Notes under the pieces: generated by a model
Told to the model about the DNA's origin: nothing
Database searches by the model: none
The model's input: only the letters and a program-made list of their open reading frames with translations
Shown here: piece after piece, positions 58,096 through 64,000 of the stretch
How positions within the stretch are numbered: position 1 is the first letter of the stretch
Layout: every line of letters starts with the position of its first letter
Program-made: the position numbers and the translations under genes
Assembly: GCF_010119245.1 (NCBI RefSeq)
Contig: NZ_WNKG01000005.1
Location: 310,001 to 374,000, forward strand
Length of the DNA stretch: 64,000 nt
Reading direction: 5' to 3'
Origin: Cyclobacterium salsum
Lineage (GTDB): Bacteria; Bacteroidota; Bacteroidia; Cytophagales; Cyclobacteriaceae

Positions 58096-60243
58096 ATGGC
58101 TAAAAAAGACTTAAAATATTTAAGAAACATTGGTATCATGGCTCACATTGACGCCGGAAAGACGACCACTTCCGAGCGTATTTTGTATTACACCGGGCTA
58201 TCTCATAAGATCGGTGAAGTACATGATGGAGCGGCTACCATGGACTGGATGGAGCAAGAGCAAGAGAGAGGCATTACCATTACCTCTGCGGCTACCACTA
58301 CCAAGTGGAAGTACCCCACGATCCAGGGATTGGCCAATGATGATACCAAAGATTATCAGATCAACCTGATTGACACGCCCGGTCACGTGGATTTCACGGT
58401 AGAAGTAGAACGTTCGCTTCGCGTATTGGATGGGGCGGTGGCCTTGTTCTGTGCCGTATCGGGTGTAGAACCCCAATCGGAGACCGTTTGGAGACAAGCT
58501 GACAAGTACCATGTTCCAAGAATTTGCTTTGTCAATAAAATGGACCGGGCAGGAGCAGATTTTTTTAATGCGGTTGCTGAAATAAAAGAAAAACTAGGTG
58601 CCAATCCGGTTCCACTTCAAATCCCTATAGGAGCTGAAGATACCTTTAAAGGTGTGGTCGATCTGATTACGAACCAGGCTGTTGTTTGGAATGAGGAAGA
58701 CCAGGGCATGACTTATAAAGTGATCGATGTTCCGGAAGATCTAAAGGAAACCGTTGCGGAATACAGACAGAGTCTGGTAGAGCAAGTGGCTTCCTATGAT
58801 GAGGCATTGATGGAAAAATTCTTTGAGGATGAAAACTCCATCACCAAGGAAGAAATGATGGCTGCCATTCGAAAAGCGGTGATCAATATGGATTTCTCCC
58901 CTGTACTTTGTGGTTCTGCTTTTAAAAATAAAGGAGTACAGGCCTTGTTGGATGCGGTCATTGCTTACTTGCCTTGTCCGTTGGACTTGCCAGCGGTAAA
59001 AGGAACGGATCCTGATACTGAAGAAGCCGTACTGAGGCATCCTGACAGTGATGATCATTTTGCTGCGTTGGCATTTAAGATTGCCACAGATCCTTTCGTA
59101 GGCCGGTTGGCTTTTATGAGGGTGTATTCGGGCAAACTGGAAGCCGGATCCTATGTGTTCAACACCAGAACAGATAAAAAGGAACGGATATCCAGACTGC
59201 TACAAATGCACTCCAATAAGCAAAATCCGATTGATAGGGTTGAAGCAGGAGACATCTGTGCCGGTGTGGGTTTTAAAGACATTAAGACCGGAGATACCCT
59301 ATGTGACGAGAAGCATAAGGTGGTCCTGGAGGAGATGACATTCCCTGAGCCGGTAATCGGATACGCCATTGAAGCCAAAACACAAGCCGATGTGGATAAA
59401 TTGGGTATGGCCATTTCCAAATTGGTAGAAGAGGACCCCACCTTGCATGTAAATACCGACCACGAAACGGGTCAGGTAATTCTTCGTGGAATGGGAGAAC
59501 TTCACCTGGAGATCATCATTGACCGCTTGAAGCGGGAATTCAAAGTAGAGATCAATCAGGGTGCTCCTCAGGTAGCCTATAAGGAAGCCTTGTTTACTAG
59601 CGTAGAGCATAAGGAAGTTTATAAAAAGCAGACAGGTGGTAAAGGTAAATTTGCCGATATCGTCTTTGAAATGGGGCCAAGAGAGCCGGAACCAGAGACC
59701 AATGAAATTAAACCTGGTTTGGATTTTGTCAATGGCATCGTTGGTGGGGTGATTCCGAAAGAATTTATTCCTGCTATTCAAAAAGGATTTGCGGATGCGA
59801 TGAAAAACGGTCCGTTAGCTGGTTATCCGATAGAGGCTATGAAAGTACGCTTGTTCCACGGTTCTTTCCACGATGTGGATTCGGATGCTATTTCTTTTGA
59901 AATGGCTGCCAGAATTGGTTTCAAGGAAGCTGCCAAAAAATGTAAGCCTCAATTATTGGAGCCCATTATGGCAGTGGAAGTAGTATCCCCTGATGAATAC
60001 ACAGGACCTGTTACCGGTGATCTTAACCGTAGAAGGGGGCTTATGAAAGGAATGGATACCAAAGGTGCAGCCACGGTAATTAAGGCTTCTGTTCCATTAT
60101 CCGAATTATTTGGATATGTTACTGATCTAAGGACCATCTCCTCAGGAAGGGCTTCTGCTTCGCTTACCTTTTCACATTATGATCCCGTTCCAAATAACAT
60201 TGCTGAGGGCATTATTGCTAAAGTAAAAGGAGAGAAGGCATAA
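58096..60243 (+). CDS. fusA: Translation elongation factor G
   Basis: 715 residues, GTPase driving translocation and, with ribosome recycling factor, recycling. G1 [10 protein letters not shown], switch region [12 protein letters not shown]3 DTPGHVDF, G4 NKMDRAGA and G5 GSAFKNKG. Domain IV carries [15 protein letters not shown] and the tip [14 protein letters not shown]; domain V includes [12 protein letters not shown]. Located between rpsG and rpsJ in the str unit. Confidence 0.98.
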   Translation: MAKKDLKYLRNIGIMAHIDAGKTTTSERILYYTGLSHKIGEVHDGAATMDWMEQEQERGITITSAATTTKWKYPTIQGLANDDTKDYQINLIDTPGHVDFTVEVERSLRVLDGAVALFCAVSGVEPQSETVWRQADKYHVPRICFVNKMDRAGADFFNAVAEIKEKLGANPVPLQIPIGAEDTFKGVVDLITNQAVVWNEEDQGMTYKVIDVPEDLKETVAEYRQSLVEQVASYDEALMEKFFEDENSITKEEMMAAIRKAVINMDFSPVLCGSAFKNKGVQALLDAVIAYLPCPLDLPAVKGTDPDTEEAVLRHPDSDDHFAALAFKIATDPFVGRLAFMRVYSGKLEAGSYVFNTRTDKKERISRLLQMHSNKQNPIDRVEAGDICAGVGFKDIKTGDTLCDEKHKVVLEEMTFPEPVIGYAIEAKTQADVDKLGMAISKLVEEDPTLHVNTDHETGQVILRGMGELHLEIIIDRLKREFKVEINQGAPQVAYKEALFTSVEHKEVYKKQTGGKGKFADIVFEMGPREPEPETNEIKPGLDFVNGIVGGVIPKEFIPAIQKGFADAMKNGPLAGYPIEAMKVRLFHGSFHDVDSDAISFEMAARIGFKEAAKKCKPQLLEPIMAVEVVSPDEYTGPVTGDLNRRRGLMKGMDTKGAATVIKASVPLSELFGYVTDLRTISSGRASASLTFSHYDPVPNNIAEGIIAKVKGEKA

Positions 60244-60254
60244 ATTTATCTAAA

Positions 60255-60560
60255 ATGAATCAGAAAATCAGAATAAAGTTAAAGTCATACGATCACAGTC
60301 TGGTGGATAAGTCATCGGAGAAAATCGTCAAAGCTGTCAAATCTACGGGTGCCGTGGTGGTAGGGCCCATTCCCCTTCCTACCAAGAAAGAGAAATTCAC
60401 CGTATTGAAATCTCCGCACGTGAATAAAAAGGCCAGAGAGCAATTTCAGCTTTGCACGTATAAGAGACTTGTGGATATTTATTCCAATAGTTCTAAAACC
60501 GTTGATGCCTTGATGAAAATTGAACTTCCTAGTGGAGTGGATGTAGAGATCAAGGTTTGA
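60255..60560 (+). CDS. rpsJ: 30S ribosomal protein S10
   Basis: 101 residues. Blocks [40 protein letters not shown] and [13 protein letters not shown] are diagnostic. It ends the rpsL-rpsG-fusA unit and is separated from rplC by a terminator and a fresh promoter, unlike the enteric S10 operon in which rpsJ is first. No tuf gene lies between fusA and rpsJ. Confidence 0.98.
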   Translation: MNQKIRIKLKSYDHSLVDKSSEKIVKAVKSTGAVVVGPIPLPTKKEKFTVLKSPHVNKKAREQFQLCTYKRLVDIYSNSSKTVDALMKIELPSGVDVEIKV

Positions 60561-60582
60561 CCTTCTCGGAGCATACGATATG

Positions 60583-60616
60583 AAAGCCCGTACCAAAGAT
60601 GGTACGGGCTTTTTTC
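60583..60616 (+). terminator. Terminator after rpsJ
   Basis: Twelve-base perfect stem AAAGCCCGTACC / GGTACGGGCTTT with loop AAAGAT and a T-run. Very strong, 22 bases past the rpsJ stop. It separates the str unit from the S10/spc-type unit. Confidence 0.9.
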
Positions 60617-60712
60617 GGTTCGTTAGATTTGCTATGATGTTGATCGACGGAAAATATTCTCTTGTAAACAGGGCTAGTAGTAGCTAATTGTTTGAAAATA
60701 TTCAGGTTGCGG

Positions 60713-60743
60713 TTTGCAAGCTGAAATTAAATTACTAACTTTG
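60713..60743 (+). promoter_or_regulatory. Promoter of rplC-rplD-rplW-rplB unit
   Basis: TTTG at 60713-60716 and TAACTTTG at 60736-60743, spacing exactly 19. Predicted leader of about 60 bases before rplC. No obvious hairpin in the leader that would point to L4-type attenuation. Confidence 0.8.
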
Positions 60744-60807
60744 CAATCCTTTAAAAGGGCACAGGTGTGTAAATGCTTGTGTATCATCGTATATTATATA
60801 TCCAAAG

Positions 60808-61440
60808 ATGTCTGGAATAATAGGTAAGAAAATCGGAATGACTAGTATTTTTAGTGCCGATGGACGTAATGTCGCATGCACGTTAATAGAAGCTGGTCCT
60901 TGCGTAGTAACGCAAGTAAAAAATGTTGAATCAGACGGGTACAACGCTGTACAATTGGCATATGGGGAGCGTAAAGAGAAGAATACGCCCAAACCATTGA
61001 TTGGCCACTTTAAGAAGGCTGGCACCACGCCAAAACAGAAAGTTGTTGAATTCAGGGATTTCAGAGTGGAATTCGAAGGCCAGGTGGACATGGGTAAAAC
61101 CGTGATATCCGATCAGGTTTTTATAGAAGGAGACTTTGTGGATGCCATCGGAACTTCCAAAGGAAAAGGTTTTCAGGGGGTGGTAAAGCGACACGGCTTT
61201 GGCGGTGTGGGTGGAGCTACTCACGGACAGCATAACCGGCAAAGACACCCCGGCTCCATAGGTGCCTGTTCCTGGCCCTCCAGGGTTTTTAAGGGCATGC
61301 GAATGGCCGGAAGAACCGGAGGAAACAGGGTCAAAGTACTCAATTTGAAAGTACTTAAAATTTATCCTGAAAAAAACCTGCTGTTAGTAAGTGGGTCCAT
61401 ACCGGGAGCCAAAAATTCTTTTGTGATTCTAGAGAAGTAA
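60808..61440 (+). CDS. rplC: 50S ribosomal protein L3
   Basis: 210 residues. [20 protein letters not shown] start and [20 protein letters not shown] loop near the peptidyl transferase centre, with [19 protein letters not shown] following. First gene of its unit, expressed from the promoter at 60713. rplD follows after 4 bases. Confidence 0.98.
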   Translation: MSGIIGKKIGMTSIFSADGRNVACTLIEAGPCVVTQVKNVESDGYNAVQLAYGERKEKNTPKPLIGHFKKAGTTPKQKVVEFRDFRVEFEGQVDMGKTVISDQVFIEGDFVDAIGTSKGKGFQGVVKRHGFGGVGGATHGQHNRQRHPGSIGACSWPSRVFKGMRMAGRTGGNRVKVLNLKVLKIYPEKNLLLVSGSIPGAKNSFVILEK

Positions 61441-61444
61441 GAAG

Positions 61445-62074
61445 ATGGAATTAACAATATTAAAACAAACCGGTGAAGATACCGGAAGGAAAATAACGCT
61501 TTCGGAGGATGTTTTCGCTCTGGAGCCTAACGATCATGCCATATACCTGGATGTCAAGCAATACTTGGCCAATAAGAGACAGGGAACGCATAAATCAAAG
61601 GAACGAGCTGAAATCACTGGTTCTACTAAGAAAATCAAGAAGCAAAAAGGTACAGGCGGTGCCCGTGCCGGATCTATCAAATCTCCCATTTTCAGGGGAG
61701 GGGGTAGGGTATTCGGACCGAGACCCAGAGATTACTCTTTTAAGCTGAATAAAAAACTGAAGCAAGTAGCCAGAAAGTCTGCCCTTTCCTATAAAGCGAA
61801 AGAAAACGGACTGGTAATTTGCGAAGACCTGGTTTTTGATGCACCGAGAACCAAGGAATATATTAAGCTGCTTGCCAACCTATCCTTATCGGATAAGAAA
61901 ACACTTCTGGTCGTAGCGGAAAATAACAAAAACCTTTATTTGTCTGCTCGGAATTTGCAAAAAACCAAAGTCCGGATGGTGAATGAATTGAACACGTATG
62001 AGTTGCTGGACGCTGATAGTCTGGTTCTTTGTGAAGGTGCAGTGAGTAAATTAGAAACCCTTTTATCGAAGTAA
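61445..62074 (+). CDS. rplD: 50S ribosomal protein L4
   Basis: 209 residues. Conserved extended loop around the exit tunnel: KKQKGTGGARAGSIKSPIFR followed by GGGRVFGPRPRDYSFKLNKK. In enteric bacteria L4 controls its own operon. Blocks TYELLDADSLVLCEGAVSKL close the protein. Next gene after 4 bases. Confidence 0.98.
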   Translation: MELTILKQTGEDTGRKITLSEDVFALEPNDHAIYLDVKQYLANKRQGTHKSKERAEITGSTKKIKKQKGTGGARAGSIKSPIFRGGGRVFGPRPRDYSFKLNKKLKQVARKSALSYKAKENGLVICEDLVFDAPRTKEYIKLLANLSLSDKKTLLVVAENNKNLYLSARNLQKTKVRMVNELNTYELLDADSLVLCEGAVSKLETLLSK

Positions 62075-62078
62075 AATC

Positions 62079-62366
62079 ATGGATATATTAAAAAGACCTT
62101 TGATTACAGAAAAGATCTCGGCCATGAACGAGCGTGGTGTCTATGGTTTTGTTGTAGAAAAAACTGCAAAGAAGCCACAGATCAAGGCTGCTGTTGAAAA
62201 AATATACGGGGTCAAGGTAGTGGATGTGCGGACAATGCGCTATGCTGCCAAGAAAAAGACCCGGTATACAAAAGCTAAGATTGTTTCCGGATATACCAAT
62301 ACATTCAAGAAGGCAATCGTGCAGGTGGCAGAAGGTGAAATCATTGATTTTTACGGAGAAATTTAA
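62079..62366 (+). CDS. rplW: 50S ribosomal protein L23
   Basis: 95 residues. Begins MDILKRPLITEKISAMNERG, then FVVEKTAKKPQIKAAVEKIY and VKVVDVRTMRYAAKKKTRYT. It sits at the tunnel exit, where SRP and trigger factor dock. Tightly packed between rplD and rplB. Confidence 0.97.
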   Translation: MDILKRPLITEKISAMNERGVYGFVVEKTAKKPQIKAAVEKIYGVKVVDVRTMRYAAKKKTRYTKAKIVSGYTNTFKKAIVQVAEGEIIDFYGEI

Positions 62367-62379
62367 TTGAATCAAAGCA

Positions 62380-63204
62380 ATGGCAGTTAAGAAATTAAAA
62401 CCTGTAACCCCCGGTACCCGATTTAGAGTAGCTCCTTCTTTTGATGAGATTACCAAATCCACACCGGAAAAGAGTCTTTTGGCTCCTTTAAAGAAGTCCG
62501 GTGGGAGAAATCATACTGGTAAAATGACTTCCAGATACCTGGGAGGTGGACATAAAAGAAAACTAAGAGTTGTAGACTTCAAGAGAACGAAGGAAGACAT
62601 CCCTGCAGTGGTCAAGAGTATTGAGTACGACCCAAACAGAACCGCAAGGATTGCTTTGTTATTCTACGCTGACGGAGCGAAAGCATACATGCTGGCACCC
62701 GAAGGCCTTGAGGTAGGACAGACTGTTTTATGTGGCGAGAAGGCCAGCCCGGAAGTGGGTAATACTTTATTTATGAAGGATATTCCATTGGGTACGATTA
62801 TTCATAATATTGAATTGAAGCCTGGTAGAGGTGGTGCTATGGCCCGAAGTGCGGGTGGTTATGCGCAGTTATTGGCCAGAGAAGGAAAATACGTCACAGT
62901 AAAACTTCCTTCTGGTGAAATGAGAATGGTGCTCGCGAGCTGCAAGGCTACCATTGGCACTGTTTCTAATGGAGATCACATGAACGTGGTGCTTGGAAAA
63001 GCAGGTCGAAAGCGATGGTTGGGCAGAAGACCCCGAACCAGAGGTGTGGCGATGAACCCCGTTGATCACCCTATGGGTGGTGGTGAAGGCCGATCTTCAG
63101 GAGGGCACCCTCGTTCGAGAACCGGCTTATTGGCGAAGGGTAAAAAGACCCGTTCGGACAAAAAATATTCTAATAAATTTATCATTAGCAGAAGATCTAA
63201 ATAA
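62380..63204 (+). CDS. rplB: 50S ribosomal protein L2
   Basis: 274 residues. Needed for subunit joining and the peptidyl transferase centre. Blocks [35 protein letters not shown] and [20 protein letters not shown] are conserved. The C-terminal motif is DHPMGGGEG, where many bacteria have DHPHGGGEG; the first His, linked to activity in E. coli, is retained. Confidence 0.98.
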   Translation: MAVKKLKPVTPGTRFRVAPSFDEITKSTPEKSLLAPLKKSGGRNHTGKMTSRYLGGGHKRKLRVVDFKRTKEDIPAVVKSIEYDPNRTARIALLFYADGAKAYMLAPEGLEVGQTVLCGEKASPEVGNTLFMKDIPLGTIIHNIELKPGRGGAMARSAGGYAQLLAREGKYVTVKLPSGEMRMVLASCKATIGTVSNGDHMNVVLGKAGRKRWLGRRPRTRGVAMNPVDHPMGGGEGRSSGGHPRSRTGLLAKGKKTRSDKKYSNKFIISRRSK

Positions 63205-63206
63205 AC

Positions 63207-63485
63207 ATGGCACGTTCATTAAAAAAAGGCCCATATATAGAGCATCATTTGGCAAAAAAGGTGGATGTCATGAACGATTCCGGGAAGAAGTCAGTGATCA
63301 AAACCTGGTCAAGGCGTTCCATGATATCTCCGGATTTTGTAGGGCATACCTTTGCCGTGCATAATGGAAACAAGTTTATCCCCGTGTTCGTGACTGACAA
63401 TATGGTTGGGCACAAACTGGGAGAGTTTGCACCTACCAGAAATTTCCGTGGACACATTGCCAAAAAAGATAAAGGAAAGAGATAA
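63207..63485 (+). CDS. rpsS: 30S ribosomal protein S19
   Basis: 92 residues. [19 protein letters not shown] start, [20 protein letters not shown] and [16 protein letters not shown] blocks. Two bases after rplB and two before rplV. Confidence 0.98.
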   Translation: MARSLKKGPYIEHHLAKKVDVMNDSGKKSVIKTWSRRSMISPDFVGHTFAVHNGNKFIPVFVTDNMVGHKLGEFAPTRNFRGHIAKKDKGKR

Positions 63486-63487
63486 TC

Positions 63488-63877
63488 ATGGAAGCAATAG
63501 CAAAATTAAATAATGTTCCTACCTCTCCCAGAAAAATGCGTTTGGTAGCGGATTTGGTCCGGGGAAAAAAAGTAGGTCAGGCATTGAGTATCCTCAAGTT
63601 TACACCTAACCACGGTGCCATACGATTGGAAAAGCTCTTATTGTCAGCGATTGCGAACTGGCAGGCAAAAAACCCGGATGAGAAACTGGAAGACGCAGAG
63701 CTGTACGTAAAAACCATCGCAGTAGATAGCGGCAGAATGCTGAAAAGGCTACGACCTGCTCCTCAGGGTAGGGCCCATAGAATCCGTAAAAGATCAAATC
63801 ATGTAACGCTAATAGTAGACTCCTACGAAGGAGACGTTACCGCTGATATTGTTGAATCAAATGAAAATGAAGACTAA
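63488..63877 (+). CDS. rplV: 50S ribosomal protein L22
   Basis: 129 residues. [20 protein letters not shown] and [18 protein letters not shown] are typical, as is the tunnel hairpin region [20 protein letters not shown]. Followed after 3 bases by rpsC. Confidence 0.98.
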   Translation: MEAIAKLNNVPTSPRKMRLVADLVRGKKVGQALSILKFTPNHGAIRLEKLLLSAIANWQAKNPDEKLEDAELYVKTIAVDSGRMLKRLRPAPQGRAHRIRKRSNHVTLIVDSYEGDVTADIVESNENED

Positions 63878-63880
63878 AAT

Positions 63881-64000
63881 ATGGGACAAAAAGTTAACCC
63901 AATTGGTTTAAGGCTTGGTATCATTAAGGGGTGGGACTCTAACTGGTATGGTGGACGTGATTTCGCCGATAAGCTTTTCGAAGACCAGAGTATCAGGAAT
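63881..64000 (+). CDS. rpsC: 30S ribosomal protein S3, N-terminal part only
   Basis: The first 40 codons before the window ends: [20 protein letters not shown] then [20 protein letters not shown]. This is the conserved S3 N-terminus, and the gene follows rplV as in other bacteria. The remaining roughly 200 residues lie outside the window. Confidence 0.95.
   Translation, partial: MGQKVNPIGLRLGIIKGWDSNWYGGRDFADKLFEDQSIRN

Noticed and set aside
62380-63204. L2 motif DHPMGGGEG instead of DHPHGGGEG
   Set aside because: By my count the residue tied to activity in E. coli (His229) is the first His, which is kept; the Met form is, as I recall, normal in Bacteroidota.

Overview
The window is 64 kb of a Bacteroidota chromosome, most likely from the order Cytophagales. 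Supporting signs are a SusC/SusD pair, a giant SprB-repeat adhesin with a type-B type IX secretion C-terminal domain and a PorP/SprF partner, a fused alpha/beta 2-oxoacid dehydrogenase E1, family proteins typical of the phylum (DUF4290, DUF3467, DUF3109), and repeated promoters of the Bacteroidota form TTTG-N19/20-TAnnTTTG. The family level (perhaps Cyclobacteriaceae-like) is a guess. No mobile element, prophage, CRISPR array or rRNA gene was seen.

Layout. 1-8.4 kb: alanine dehydrogenase (cut by the window edge), fused E1 dehydrogenase, a lipoprotein, a LuxE-like acyl-protein synthetase, a 38-residue lipoprotein, a sigma-54-type response regulator without a DNA-binding domain, the RNase P RNA gene rnpB, and a DUF3109 cysteine-cluster protein. 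8.7-19.4 kb: a 3228-residue secreted SprB-repeat adhesin followed by its PorP/SprF-family partner. 19.4-24.8 kb (minus strand): murA (Asp in place of the usual catalytic Cys), DUF4290, UvrD/PcrA helicase, LpxL-type acyltransferase. 24.9-27 kb: ECF sigma factor, putative small anti-sigma factor, gmk and nadD in a tight row. 27-38.3 kb (minus strand): SusC and SusD, a terminator, then a CRTAC1-type FG-GAP/ASPIC-UnbV lipoprotein and two tandem vanadium-haloperoxidase/PAP2-like lipoproteins. 38.9-40.2 kb: pyrH-frr. 40.6-43.2 kb: M1 aminopeptidase lipoprotein.

From 43.3 kb to the end lies the main gene-expression block: tRNA-Tyr, tRNA-Gly, tRNA-Thr, tuf; tRNA-Trp, secE, nusG, rplK, rplA, rplJ, rplL, rpoB, rpoC; DUF3467; rpsL, rpsG, fusA, rpsJ; then rplC, rplD, rplW, rplB, rpsS, rplV and the start of rpsC. 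Its units are delimited by clear hairpin terminators (after tuf, rpoC and rpsJ), an attenuator-like hairpin between rplL and rpoB, and strong promoters before tRNA-Tyr, tRNA-Trp, rpsL and rplC. rpsJ belongs to the str unit here, and rplC has its own promoter.

The most promising accessory regions are the SprB-like adhesin with its export partner, and the SusCD/CRTAC1/double-haloperoxidase locus, which carries no recognisable polysaccharide-degrading enzyme and whose substrate is unknown. Gene starts were corrected where an upstream in-frame TTG or GTG precedes a better ATG, and TTG or GTG starts were kept where no ATG fits (nadD, rpoB, M1 peptidase).
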